Shown here piece by piece: positions 53,479 to 62,962 of a DNA stretch of 64,000 nucleotides; the first letter of the stretch is position 1; each line of letters begins with the position of its first letter. A program made the position numbers and the translations under genes. The stretch is from positions 185,117-249,116 of the forward strand of contig CABIVS010000009.1 in NCBI GenBank assembly GCA_902362375.1, read 5' to 3'. Origin of the DNA: Bacteroidaceae bacterium (lineage in GTDB: Bacteria; Bacteroidota; Bacteroidia; Bacteroidales; Bacteroidaceae). A model generated the notes under the pieces. It ran no database searches. It had not been told where the DNA came from and saw nothing but the letters and a program-made list of their open reading frames with translations.

Positions 53479-55287
53479 TTATTGATTATTAGTTATTGAT
53501 AAGTCTTCAAATGAAAATACTTCTGTGGATATCTCTCCAAGCCAACCACTTTTCGATAATACTCCACACTGAACTTTGATAAAGTCTATATATTGCAATT
53601 TTACTGGAGTCCCGTCATGATATATTGCATTGGCTATTTTGAATCCGTTGCGCTGACCGCTACCATCAATGACATTTCCTCCTACCAGATTATCTGAACC
53701 CATATTATCCACATACCCCCACTCATAAGCGTTATTCGCCCAATATCCTGTAACGGGATCTTGATTGTTGCGAGGAGTCAGACGCGTCCCATATAATGTA
53801 TAGCTATCTTCTTTAATCCAATTGGGATAATAATATTCTTGGCCATGGTATGCATTCATATCGACAGAACCTGAATTACCTTCACTATCTACCCACGGAG
53901 TATGTGCTCTGGGTGCAGGTCTATAGTAAGTTACTTCGTAGTCTTGTATTGTACCATCGATGCCGGTTTCAGATCCTTTTAATTCATACCATTCATCGTC
54001 TGGCTGGCCATTGCCATTTATATCTTGCATTACCCAAACAATGCCCGGCTCATTTGAGCCACCGCTCGAACTGTTAAAAGCATTTCCTTGTATTGCAAAA
54101 TCGTATTCTCGGCCACTCGGAGCAATACTATGGTCAAAACCGATGATGATATAACCACCGAAAGATCCCAGTGAAACATGCGCTTTTTTGTTCAATCGTT
54201 TCGTTGCATACTCTATGGCTTGTTGGGGCGTCGTTTCATTTCCTATAAATCCGGTATTTTGGGATAACTCATTAATAAACTGTCCGGGAGCAGGAATGAA
54301 TTCATAAACCTTATCCCAAATACCTGAACTTGTCGCTGTCGCTTGCCGATAGCGTTCTTGTTCCGTTTTTTCTTCACAAATAACCTTAACTGTCGTTGTA
54401 ATTGAAGTATTACTACGTGTTATGTTACGTGAAAGTGGCTGTGTGTTGGGCATTTTTTCTGTAACAGTAACAGCAACGAAATATTCTCCAGGAGTCGTCG
54501 GCGTGAATTTAAAAACCCTGTCGGTAGCGGCTTCCATAATTTTTCCATTGACCTGCCATTGATACTGTGGATAATCGAAATATTCCAGCAAAGGCCGCAA
54601 ATATACAGGACGCCCTGCAAAAGTATAACGATCCGTAGAAGTTTGTGTATAGGATGGTGTCGGAAACCGTACGGAATAAGGCATTGTTTCCACAACTTCT
54701 ACGTCGAAATCACGGATTGTTTCTCCGTCTATATTGGATGCCCGGATTGTTATCGAATATGTACCGAGTTCTTTTTCGTGAAACGTATATGCTTTTTCTG
54801 TTCCGACGATTTCTCCATCGCGTACCCATTCAATTCTAAAATTTTCAAGATCGTCATGTTGAATATCTGGAGATAAAATATAATCCGTGTTTTGAGGCAC
54901 TTTTAATCCTTTAGAGGGGATTATGATTGAAATTGTAGGTGGAGTTAACTCCAATACTTCTACTTTTAACTCTTCTTCCGCATAACCCTCTGGTGTATCA
55001 ACTCGCAATTTGATATATAGATGTTGTTCCTGATTCCATGTATACTTCAATATTGATTCAGATGAAAGAAGTTTTCCATCTACTGTCCATGCATAAAGTG
55101 CATTATTCGCATATTTATATGTCGGGGCAATTGTCAGTTCACGCCCAACTTTGATAGTGTAAATGCCAGTCTCACTATCGAGTTCAATTATAGGAGCTTG
55201 TTTTATTTCTTCAGTAATTACATCGTTCTTATTACAGCTTGTAATAAAAAACAAAAGTACAAGAATACTAAATATGAAAGCCTTCAT
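53479..55287 (-). CDS. PKD-domain surface lipoprotein of B12 loci
   Basis: The 602-residue protein has a lipobox ITSCNK and three PKD-like domains (residues 30-300, such as YAWTVDGKLLSSES and YQWQVNGKIMEAA). The conserved C-terminal domain holds SLGSFGGYIIIGFDHSIAPS, GIVWVMQDINGNGQPDDEWY and GNVIDGSGQRNGFKIANAI. This C-terminal domain recurs in Bacteroidales cobalamin loci next to BtuG/BtuB. It is likely an accessory corrinoid-capture protein on the cell surface. Confidence 0.7.
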   Translation of the reverse strand: MKAFIFSILVLLFFITSCNKNDVITEEIKQAPIIELDSETGIYTIKVGRELTIAPTYKYANNALYAWTVDGKLLSSESILKYTWNQEQHLYIKLRVDTPEGYAEEELKVEVLELTPPTISIIIPSKGLKVPQNTDYILSPDIQHDDLENFRIEWVRDGEIVGTEKAYTFHEKELGTYSITIRASNIDGETIRDFDVEVVETMPYSVRFPTPSYTQTSTDRYTFAGRPVYLRPLLEYFDYPQYQWQVNGKIMEAATDRVFKFTPTTPGEYFVAVTVTEKMPNTQPLSRNITRSNTSITTTVKVICEEKTEQERYRQATATSSGIWDKVYEFIPAPGQFINELSQNTGFIGNETTPQQAIEYATKRLNKKAHVSLGSFGGYIIIGFDHSIAPSGREYDFAIQGNAFNSSSGGSNEPGIVWVMQDINGNGQPDDEWYELKGSETGIDGTIQDYEVTYYRPAPRAHTPWVDSEGNSGSVDMNAYHGQEYYYPNWIKEDSYTLYGTRLTPRNNQDPVTGYWANNAYEWGYVDNMGSDNLVGGNVIDGSGQRNGFKIANAIYHDGTPVKLQYIDFIKVQCGVLSKSGWLGEISTEVFSFEDLSITNNQ

Positions 55288-55340
55288 AATAAAAAAGGCA
55301 TAGAACTGAAATCAGTTCTATGCCAAACTATATTAAATTG

Positions 55341-56300
55341 TTATTCTATTGTAACGTCGTCTATACAAAGATACGCCGGAGTATTGAGTCCATATATAGG
55401 ATCGACATCAGATCCTTCAAAATTGAATTTTACACTTTGCACATCCGCTACATTAATATCCCAATATGTCCATGTAGTTACGGGGGACACTGTTGGTTTA
55501 TCATATCGGTAGTCGGCCAACAATTTCGATACAGTGGTGATCAAATTTCCATCTACGTCATAACATTCGATGTTGACTTGGAAATATCCTATATTGTTGC
55601 CGTCAGAATCTTTCAGATTACTCAACGGTGTTGCAACACCCGATGTTCCGAACTGATTACCATTTATAATCACACCATAGGTATATGCTGTGTTACAATA
55701 CCATAAACCCTTGAATTTGCGAGGGGAGTCAAAATAGAATTCAGGTTTGGCCATCCACTCCGTATTTCCGAAATCAGAGTAGCCGTATACAACAGCAAAA
55801 TTGGAACCGCTGTGACCTGCCCCTGTATTGGCCCCATCTGTGGATGCTGTATTATAGACACTACATTGATTCTCCCAAGTATACCACCAATTAGTTCCAG
55901 AAGTCTTGCCGGCAGCAGAATCAGAACGATAATTGTATTTCGACAACGCAATGGCACCACTGGAAAATTCAGTATACGCTCCATAAGAATTGGTTACAGT
56001 ATTCATGTCGGAGACAAACACAAAATCGGGATCGTATATTTCCCTGATTTGGTTCTCTGCAGTATATCCATAAAGCGTGTAGTAGTTCTCTGCTTTAGGC
56101 GAAACCGCCATGAATGTTTCATCGAAGTCATCGAATGTAATGGTTGTAGTGCCATCATCATTAAAGTTGGCTCGGGTTTCGGGAGTTACTGAATCAGTTT
56201 GAGGATTCATCAAAAAGTCATCGTCTGAATTACAGCCGGTGAACAGGGCGGTTGCCGTCAACAGGAAAGCTCCCGCCAGAAAGCGTAAATTTCTTTTCAT
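55341..56300 (-). CDS. DUF4465 surface lipoprotein, first gene of the B12 operon
   Basis: The 319-residue protein has a lipobox LFTGCNSDD and the DUF4465 pattern: TITFDDFDE, YTEFSSGAIALSKYNYRS, NTASTDGANTGAGHSGSNFA and AYLCIDDVTIE at the end. DUF4465 proteins are repeatedly found in Bacteroidales B12 loci and are proposed surface corrinoid-binding accessory proteins. It is directly downstream of the riboswitch and its terminator, so it is the first gene to respond. Confidence 0.75.
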   Translation of the reverse strand: MKRNLRFLAGAFLLTATALFTGCNSDDDFLMNPQTDSVTPETRANFNDDGTTTITFDDFDETFMAVSPKAENYYTLYGYTAENQIREIYDPDFVFVSDMNTVTNSYGAYTEFSSGAIALSKYNYRSDSAAGKTSGTNWWYTWENQCSVYNTASTDGANTGAGHSGSNFAVVYGYSDFGNTEWMAKPEFYFDSPRKFKGLWYCNTAYTYGVIINGNQFGTSGVATPLSNLKDSDGNNIGYFQVNIECYDVDGNLITTVSKLLADYRYDKPTVSPVTTWTYWDINVADVQSVKFNFEGSDVDPIYGLNTPAYLCIDDVTIE

Positions 56301-56341
56301 AGCTTACTTGTTTTTTAATAAAACATATTTTTAACAAACAC

Positions 56342-56379
56342 AAAAAATCCCGTTCGCGCAGGTTTACACGAACGGGATT
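56342..56379 (-). terminator. Intrinsic terminator between riboswitch and operon
   Basis: AATCCCGTTCG (56346-56356) and CGAACGGGATT (56369-56379) form an 11-bp stem with a 12-nt loop. Read leftward it is followed by a T-run. It lies between the riboswitch and the DUF4465 gene and fits an expression platform that stops transcription when cobalamin is bound. Confidence 0.75.
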
Positions 56380-56439
56380 ATGTTTGTCTTCAAATATGAG
56401 AATGACTCCTACGGCATTCCGTATCTGATCGCAACCCGA

Positions 56440-56625
56440 TTTTCTCCCGCGGGTGTAAATCCTTTTCCGGTCATGGCAGGTCTTCTGACTCGTCCCAGTC
56501 GTCGCGCCTTCCCAGCATTACACCAGTGGCAGGTTGCGGCAACCTTGAGGGGACTTACAGCAACGGGTACTGTCCCGGATTCTCACCGGATTCCCTTTTC
56601 ATCCGTGGCGGCGAACCGCCCGGAA
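56440..56625 (-). promoter_or_regulatory. Cobalamin riboswitch
   Basis: Read leftward, the segment has the cobalamin aptamer hallmarks: GGGAATCCGGTGAGAATCCGG, a core with CAGTACCCGTTGCTGTAAG, and the B12 box AGTCAGAAGACCTGCC (about 56475-56490). It lies 140 nt upstream of the DUF4465 gene, separated by an intrinsic terminator. Binding of B12 would shut off the whole nine-gene uptake operon. Its location inside a phage structural gene cluster is unusual. Confidence 0.9.
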
Positions 56626-56638
56626 CCATTTCCAATTA

Positions 56639-56646
56639 CAAAAATA
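56639..56646 (-). promoter_or_regulatory. Probable -7 box of the B12 operon
   Basis: Leftward TATTTTTG matches TAnnTTTG and lies just upstream of the riboswitch 5' end. No clear -33 element is seen. It is 90 bp from the fibre gene start on the opposite strand. Confidence 0.4.
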
Positions 56647-56736
56647 CAAATATTTTTTATAATAATATCATTTACACGAAAAAAAATCCGCAACCTGCCG
56701 GAATCATTCCGCACTATACTTTCAGAAAAAGGTTTC

Positions 56737-59700
56737 ATGGCAAAGATTCTCATCGCCCGGGGACAGGCGACCATCTATGTCCAGAAGGACGGGTATACCA
56801 TAACCCAGTCTTTGGGTGAATACGTGTTCCCCGCGGATGACACGGGGAAGATTCTCTCGTCCGTCACTCTCACCTCGACCGTACGGGTGATGTGCGGGGA
56901 CGAGGAACTCACGGCCTTTACCATCGGTGCGGTGGGTAAGCCGGCGGGATTCTCATCCGTTACCGTCAATAACGGCACGAAGACCTTAACCTACGTTATC
57001 ACCGCCGGTACGACGACCCTCGCCGACCACGGAACAATAGATATTCCCGTGACAATTTCCGGTATTGTCTATCATCTGTCGTTCGTCTGGTCGAAAGCCA
57101 AGGCGGGTATCCCGGGCAAGGACGGGGTCGATGCCGACATGCTCGACTGGGTCAAGGAGTGGAATACGGGTAAGACGCTCATCAACGGCAACACGGTCAT
57201 CACCCCCAAACTCTTTGCGGGCACGAAAAACAGCGACGGCACCGTCTCCGGGATAGCCATAGGCTCGTTTACACTCAATACGAAGACCTCCTCGGGAACG
57301 ATCGCCGCAGAGGCGGTAAACGGCATCTATGGATTTAGGGATGGCTACAAAACCTTCTATGTAGATAACGGCGGTAACGCCCAGTTGGGTTATGGCGACC
57401 AGTATGTCAGGTATAACGCCACGACAGGCAAGGTCGAGTTCGGCAGCGGAGTGAGTCTGAACTGGGTCGGTGCGACCTACATCGACAAGGACGGCGTCTT
57501 TACCGGAACACTCTCGGCCGATACGATTAAGACGATTTCCATCAGTGCTTCCCAGATCACATCGGGGATTATCGCTGCGGCACGCATCGACACGGCGGCG
57601 TTGAAAGCCTCCTTGATTACCGCCGGAAACATCGAAGCTCTGACCTTGAACGTTACAAAAGGGAAAATCGGCGGCTGGACGGTGGATGCCGACTCCCTTT
57701 ACCGGGGTACGAAGAACAACACTGTGGGGAGCTGCACCTCTGCCGCAGGTAGCATTACGCTCGGCTCGAACGGTATCCGGGGCTATAAATGGCGGCTGGA
57801 TGCCTCGGGAGCCGGAGCGGTCGCGGGCGGCAACATCGCGTGGGACGCTTCGGGCAACGTCACGTTCGCCTCGACGGTCAGTGCCTTGTGGACGGCACCT
57901 ATCGGCTCCCTCACCACGGCTTTGGGCGGCAGCGGCTATCCCAAGCTGACGAAGATCACGGCCGACGGAATCTATACCGGCAGTATCACCGCCTCGCAGA
58001 TTACCGCAGGAACCATCTCCGCCGACCGCATAGCGGCAGGCAGTATAGCGGCCTCGAAGCTCGATGCCGCCAGCATCAGGTCCTCCATCATCAACACGGA
58101 CTATATCAACGGCCTGAGCTGTACCTTCACCAAAGGAAAAATCGGCGGCTGGATGATCGGGGCTTCGGCCCTCACTGCCACGCATATCTCGATAGACAGC
58201 GGCAACAGACGCATCGCGGTGTACGGGGCCAATTCGGGTGTCGCTAGCGGGCAGCGGGTGCAGCTCTACTACAACAGCGACACGGACTTCGGGCTCTATA
58301 CCACGGACAGTGCAGGGTACTGCGTGGCACAGCTGGGTTCGAGCAACAGCATAGCCGGCTGGACGATCGACACGACTTCCATTCGCAAGGGCAACGTGTC
58401 GCTGGGCAGCGACGGCTCGATCATCAACTCCACGAAATGGAAACTGAACAACGACGGTTCGGGGCAGATCGCCTCGGGCAACATTGCATGGGACACTGCC
58501 GGGAACGTTACGTTCGGGGCTTCCGTATCGCTGCAATGGAAGAACGACATCGAAGCGGCCAAGGTTACGAACTTCGGCTATCGATATTACAAGAAACTCA
58601 TCATCAACGGCGACGAAGCGACCTATTATCCAGTCGTTTTCAAAGGTGGCGACCAGAACATCAAACGTACCATTCTCGTCCGTCGGGGATATGCCGAGCA
58701 GGCTCCGGTCTCGTGGAACACATCCACGCACAAAGGAGGTCTGATCGTACTTATCAAAACCAACTTCGGCGGTTGGGGTGGCATTGCCTATTCATGGGAT
58801 ATCTATGACCTTTCCGAGACCTACTGCCGGATGTTCGCCGGGGCGCAGCTGTGCGGCAACTACTGCATGTTCGCCGTCTTCCTGCGTGGCGGCGGCGATA
58901 CGGGTGCCGTGTACCACCTCTACTCCGACCAGCCGATAGAGAGCAGCAGTTATAGTCCTTCGCCGATTCCGGCAGCTCCGCAAATCGCTTACGGCAACGA
59001 CCTTATCTTCCAGAGCGGTTCCACACAAGCCTATGCCCCCGCGCCGCGCACCCTCACGGCTGCCGTCGAGGAGGAGATCCGCCGCCATCGGTTCATTGCT
59101 CTGGCGCAAAGCACGGACAGCACGCTTGCGGCGCACCCGCTGACCTATATCGGCTCGACAGGGATTTACACGGGCACCCTTACCGCGGCGCAGGTCAACG
59201 CCGTGGCGATCGATGCCGGCAGTATCAAGACGGGAACACTTTCGGCAGACCGTATCGCCGCGGGCAGCATCAGCGCCTCGAAACTCGATGCCGTGGGTAT
59301 CAAGTCGTCCATTATCAATACCGATTACATCAACGGTCTCAGCTGCACGTTCACGAAGGGCAAGATCGGCGGTTTCTCCATCGGCAGTGACAACATGACC
59401 ATAGGGAACGTCGGAGCTGTGGGTGCCATCCCGTTGCAAATCCGTTCCGCCTCCACGGGCAGCGGTTACTGGTACACGGGAGCCTACAAGCCGCTGGGTA
59501 TATGCCTTACGTGGTATCAGAGCAGCAATGCAGGGCATATCGTCCTCGGGCAGGTGGCGGCATCCGGCAACAGTGTCAAGACCGGATTCATAGGTCTTCA
59601 GATGATGTCATGGGACAATCTGGAATACTTCTGCCTCTCGGTGAACTATACCAAAAGCGGCAGCAAGGAGGTATACAACCGTATCGCGGGGTGGGCCTTC

Positions 59701-61506
59701 GACCACAACCATATCTGGAAAAACAACATCTCGCTGGGCAGCGACGGATCTATCGCCAACTCCACGAAATGGAGTCTGAACAACGACGGGTCTGGGCACA
59801 TAGCCTCGGGTAATATCTCATGGAATGCCGCCGGCACGGTTACCTTTGCCGCATCCGTATCCGCCCAGTGGACTACGGGCATCACGACGGCGCAGGAACT
59901 CGCTTCGGCCATGGCGTTCGGGAAGATGCTCTACCGCGACCCGACTTTCTGGAACGGAAACAACGGTGTCGTGGTTTACAACAACTCCCAGAACGGTATG
60001 GTGACCGTTACCCGGCAGCAGGATGCCACGGCACCCAATGACAGCAAGTATGTCCTGAAAATCCAGACCAGCGGCAGTGCCAGCCCTCGCAACGGAGGCT
60101 TCTATTTCGGGGCGAAATGCGGTTACCGCAAGGTGCTCGTCGCCCGCATTATCGCCAAGATCCCCGCCGGCAGAAATCTCTGTTGGGCGACGAACAGCGT
60201 CGGCACGGGAGGTTCGCACCGGTGGCTTACGTCGAACGCCGGCACGGGCGACTGGAAAGAATACGTCTACAAGGTCGTGTGCGGCACCGCCGATTTTTCC
60301 AGCACCCATTTCTTCTACGTGGACGGCACGCAGGGGACTTCCGATACGCCTGTCATCTGGTATGTGGCCTATGCCACGGTCTTCGACCTTACCTCCACGG
60401 AGAAATACACGACCACCATCGATGCCAACGGCATTTACACGGGAACCGTACGCGCCAACCAGATTATCGTGGATTCCGCCCTGACTGTCGGAGGGAGCAG
60501 CTATAACGGCAGCATCTCCGTCAAGGATGCGAACAATAGCGTAAAGGTCACGCTGGACAGGAACGGTATCACGGCCGTGAGCGGCAAGATCGGCGGCTGG
60601 ATTCTCGGAACAAGCGCCCTGACCGCTTCGGCTCCGGCCTCGGGGCACCGCATCGTTATGGGGGCTTCAGGATATATTTACCACGACAACCCTTCCACCG
60701 GAGTAAACTATTGGGCGCTGAACACGGACGGTTCCGCCACGTTCGGGTGCGGGAAAATCTCCTTTGCCAATGACGGATCGGGTTATCTGGCCAACCAGAA
60801 TATCAAATGGGACGCCTCGGGAAATGTCACGATGACGGGCACCATCAACGCCAATGCCGGCACCATCGGGGGATTCGTCATCGGTCAGGGGCGCATCGGC
60901 TCGACGGCGACAGGAACCGGCTCAGGCGGCGGCCTTGCCATCTACGACGACCTGTTCCGCGTGGGGGACACCATTTCGTATGTCCTGTTCGGCAGCAACA
61001 CCATACCGGCATCCGCCGGCGGATCATGTGCCACCGGACGTATTGTGAACAACAAGGTGAACAGCATCTTTAATAACAACTACGGGCTTTATATCGATGT
61101 CAAAAACGGTAACCGTAACTACGGAATATGGTCCAATGCCTCTGTTATAGCCCCTGCCTGCATCGGCAACAAGATCAAGAATGTCTATTTCACAGGCAGC
61201 GGTTACACGATCGATTTCTCGCAGTTCAACATCTTTTTCGTTTATGCCAACCAGAAGTACAGCGTGACCCTGCCGTCGGCATCGTCCGTGGCCACCATGT
61301 TCGGTTACTCGACTCTGCCGTCGGACTTCGCCTGCATATTTACCCTAATTTACAACTACAACTGGGGGAATAGCCTTGTATTCACCAATATCCGTAACCA
61401 CAACGGGGATCTTGCCAGTTACACGTTAGCCAAGGGAGACTCCATTACGGTATTGTGCGCCAATTACCCCTCGTTCCATTACCAGATATTAAATCACTCT
61501 TATTAA
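56737..61506 (+). CDS. Large tail fibre protein with repeated modules
   Basis: The ATG at 56737 (MAKILIARGQATIYVQKDGY) is the real start; the open frame before it runs through the antisense riboswitch. The 1589-residue protein has an N-terminal module shared with the 43356 gene. Triplet-like modules follow: ITAGTISADRIAAGSIAASK and INGLSCTFTKGKIGGW occur near 58020-58150 and 59220-59370, and SLGSDGSIxNSTKW near 58400 and 59740. The globular end (YSVTLPSASSVATMFGYSTL) may bind the receptor. Such fibres decide host range. Confidence 0.8.
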   Translation: MAKILIARGQATIYVQKDGYTITQSLGEYVFPADDTGKILSSVTLTSTVRVMCGDEELTAFTIGAVGKPAGFSSVTVNNGTKTLTYVITAGTTTLADHGTIDIPVTISGIVYHLSFVWSKAKAGIPGKDGVDADMLDWVKEWNTGKTLINGNTVITPKLFAGTKNSDGTVSGIAIGSFTLNTKTSSGTIAAEAVNGIYGFRDGYKTFYVDNGGNAQLGYGDQYVRYNATTGKVEFGSGVSLNWVGATYIDKDGVFTGTLSADTIKTISISASQITSGIIAAARIDTAALKASLITAGNIEALTLNVTKGKIGGWTVDADSLYRGTKNNTVGSCTSAAGSITLGSNGIRGYKWRLDASGAGAVAGGNIAWDASGNVTFASTVSALWTAPIGSLTTALGGSGYPKLTKITADGIYTGSITASQITAGTISADRIAAGSIAASKLDAASIRSSIINTDYINGLSCTFTKGKIGGWMIGASALTATHISIDSGNRRIAVYGANSGVASGQRVQLYYNSDTDFGLYTTDSAGYCVAQLGSSNSIAGWTIDTTSIRKGNVSLGSDGSIINSTKWKLNNDGSGQIASGNIAWDTAGNVTFGASVSLQWKNDIEAAKVTNFGYRYYKKLIINGDEATYYPVVFKGGDQNIKRTILVRRGYAEQAPVSWNTSTHKGGLIVLIKTNFGGWGGIAYSWDIYDLSETYCRMFAGAQLCGNYCMFAVFLRGGGDTGAVYHLYSDQPIESSSYSPSPIPAAPQIAYGNDLIFQSGSTQAYAPAPRTLTAAVEEEIRRHRFIALAQSTDSTLAAHPLTYIGSTGIYTGTLTAAQVNAVAIDAGSIKTGTLSADRIAAGSISASKLDAVGIKSSIINTDYINGLSCTFTKGKIGGFSIGSDNMTIGNVGAVGAIPLQIRSASTGSGYWYTGAYKPLGICLTWYQSSNAGHIVLGQVAASGNSVKTGFIGLQMMSWDNLEYFCLSVNYTKSGSKEVYNRIAGWAFDHNHIWKNNISLGSDGSIANSTKWSLNNDGSGHIASGNISWNAAGTVTFAASVSAQWTTGITTAQELASAMAFGKMLYRDPTFWNGNNGVVVYNNSQNGMVTVTRQQDATAPNDSKYVLKIQTSGSASPRNGGFYFGAKCGYRKVLVARIIAKIPAGRNLCWATNSVGTGGSHRWLTSNAGTGDWKEYVYKVVCGTADFSSTHFFYVDGTQGTSDTPVIWYVAYATVFDLTSTEKYTTTIDANGIYTGTVRANQIIVDSALTVGGSSYNGSISVKDANNSVKVTLDRNGITAVSGKIGGWILGTSALTASAPASGHRIVMGASGYIYHDNPSTGVNYWALNTDGSATFGCGKISFANDGSGYLANQNIKWDASGNVTMTGTINANAGTIGGFVIGQGRIGSTATGTGSGGGLAIYDDLFRVGDTISYVLFGSNTIPASAGGSCATGRIVNNKVNSIFNNNYGLYIDVKNGNRNYGIWSNASVIAPACIGNKIKNVYFTGSGYTIDFSQFNIFFVYANQKYSVTLPSASSVATMFGYSTLPSDFACIFTLIYNYNWGNSLVFTNIRNHNGDLASYTLAKGDSITVLCANYPSFHYQILNHSY

Positions 61507-61557
61507 AAACTTTTCTGCTGGGAATATCCCTACACTTAATAAAAACAGAAGCGAATT

Positions 61558-61845
61558 ATGAACATCACCAACGTAACGGTAACCAAGGTTGCCGAAGAGA
61601 GCACGGAGAATGCCGACTACCAGTTGGAATATTCCATCGTCAATGACGCGCTGACCCGCGTCCACGCCTCCATCCGCAAGAAGGATACGGATGGCTCGGG
61701 GAACGCTCCGCAGATAGGTATCATCTACATGGAACAAGGCGTTATTTCATGCAACATTCCTATGGGAGAGCCGCTTGCACCCCTGTTTCATGATTTCGAT
61801 ACCATGATCGACGAAATAAAAAAGAGTAACGTACAAAATGCATAA
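61558..61845 (+). CDS. Small protein after the fibre, 95 aa
   Basis: A small protein (MNITNVTVTKVAEESTENAD) with beta-strand pattern EYSIVNDALTRVHASIRKKD and an acidic C-terminus. It lies directly downstream of the fibre gene and could be a fibre-assembly protein. No family is recognised. Confidence 0.55.
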   Translation: MNITNVTVTKVAEESTENADYQLEYSIVNDALTRVHASIRKKDTDGSGNAPQIGIIYMEQGVISCNIPMGEPLAPLFHDFDTMIDEIKKSNVQNA

Positions 61846-61850
61846 ATAAT

Positions 61851-62174
61851 ATGGAACTGTCAGTCAAAGACCGCCTTTACCTGCCGTCCTTTTTGCCGGC
61901 ACGGGGCAACTTCAAGGACTTCAACCTCAAAAAAGAGATTCTGCGCAAGATCGCCATTCCGGACGAGGAGCGCAAAGCCATCGGTCTTCACGAGAATGCC
62001 GAGGACAAGCGCATCGAATGGGATGTGGAGAAGGAGAAACCGCTTGCCGTGGAGTTCTCGGGGGACGAGATGGAGTATCTCCGGAAAGCCTGCGAACGCA
62101 TCTCGGACGAGGAGCTTCCGGACGATATGTGGGCTACCGTGTCGCGCATCTACGATTTCATTCAGGAGAAGTAA
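61851..62174 (+). CDS. Hypothetical phage protein, 107 aa
   Basis: The acidic product (MELSVKDRLYLPSFLPARGN) contains KDFNLKKEILRKIAIPDEER and EEKPLAVEF-like charged strands. The pattern at its start is common in small proteins of Bacteroides phages. It lies 5 nt after the previous gene. Function unknown. Confidence 0.55.
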   Translation: MELSVKDRLYLPSFLPARGNFKDFNLKKEILRKIAIPDEERKAIGLHENAEDKRIEWDVEKEKPLAVEFSGDEMEYLRKACERISDEELPDDMWATVSRIYDFIQEK

Positions 62175-62263
62175 ACCATCCTTTCTTTCTGCCGCTACTC
62201 TTTTGAAAAGAGTGCCCGGTCGTACTCTGATGTATGGTCGGGCTTTTTGTTGAAGTATCGTTC

Positions 62264-62962
62264 ATGGCAAGACAGGACATAACAATGGACGCCGAATACG
62301 GTGAGGTGGAGACTTCCGGCAATATCGCCGGCAAGAGTTTCTACGACTTCCGCCTGCTCGATGCCGTCGCGGGTGCGGACAACGACACCTTCCGCTACGG
62401 AGAGATTACCGTCCCCGTCGGCTTCGTGTACACGTATAACGACGGCAAAGGGTTCCATGTCAGGATTCCCTATACGCCCGACATGCGCCGCCTGACGGTC
62501 CGTCTGGTTATGGAAAGCGGTTCGGGCGGCACGGAGTACCTGAGAAATCCTGCGACGGGCAAACATTGGTTTCCCGTCGTGGCGGAGACGGAAGCCGGCA
62601 CGGCCGATATCGCCCTGGCCGCATTTTTCTCCCTCAATGAGAAGGGAGTCTACAACCTGCTGTCACGGGACGGTTACCTTGCCGTGTACAGCGGCTCAGA
62701 GACCGACTTCGAAATAGGAGCCGCCAAAGCCCAGAACGAGACGTTTCTGCTGAAAGCTTCAGCCGGAAATCTCTACCAACATTCTACGACAGGTGTCGGC
62801 CTCGTCGACTACCTGCATTCGAGTCTGGAAAACAACGGTCTTGCCGCCAAACTGCAGTCGGAATTCCTGTCGGACAAGGTCGTCATCAAGAATGCCTATA
62901 TGGATTCTGCCACGGGAGAGCTGCTTTTAGAAACCGAGGAAAAGGAGGAGAACGATGGGTAA
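62264..62962 (+). CDS. Tail-associated protein, 232 aa
   Basis: The ATG at 62264 (MARQDITMDAEYGEVETSG) is preferred over one at 62234. The protein is beta-rich, with YRFGEITV-like strands, and ends in an acidic tail. It overlaps the next gene by 8 nt. A structural role is likely from position, but no domain is recognised. Confidence 0.55.
   Translation: MARQDITMDAEYGEVETSGNIAGKSFYDFRLLDAVAGADNDTFRYGEITVPVGFVYTYNDGKGFHVRIPYTPDMRRLTVRLVMESGSGGTEYLRNPATGKHWFPVVAETEAGTADIALAAFFSLNEKGVYNLLSRDGYLAVYSGSETDFEIGAAKAQNETFLLKASAGNLYQHSTTGVGLVDYLHSSLENNGLAAKLQSEFLSDKVVIKNAYMDSATGELLLETEEKEENDG

Noticed and set aside
56380..56736. N-terminal extension of the large fibre frame
   Set aside because: It runs antisense through the cobalamin riboswitch and its terminator; the product there is low-complexity, and the ATG at 56737 gives the N-terminus shared with the 43356 gene.
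56986..58731. Leftward 581-codon open frame
   Set aside because: Antisense shadow of the fibre gene, rich in Arg, Val and Gly without domain pattern.
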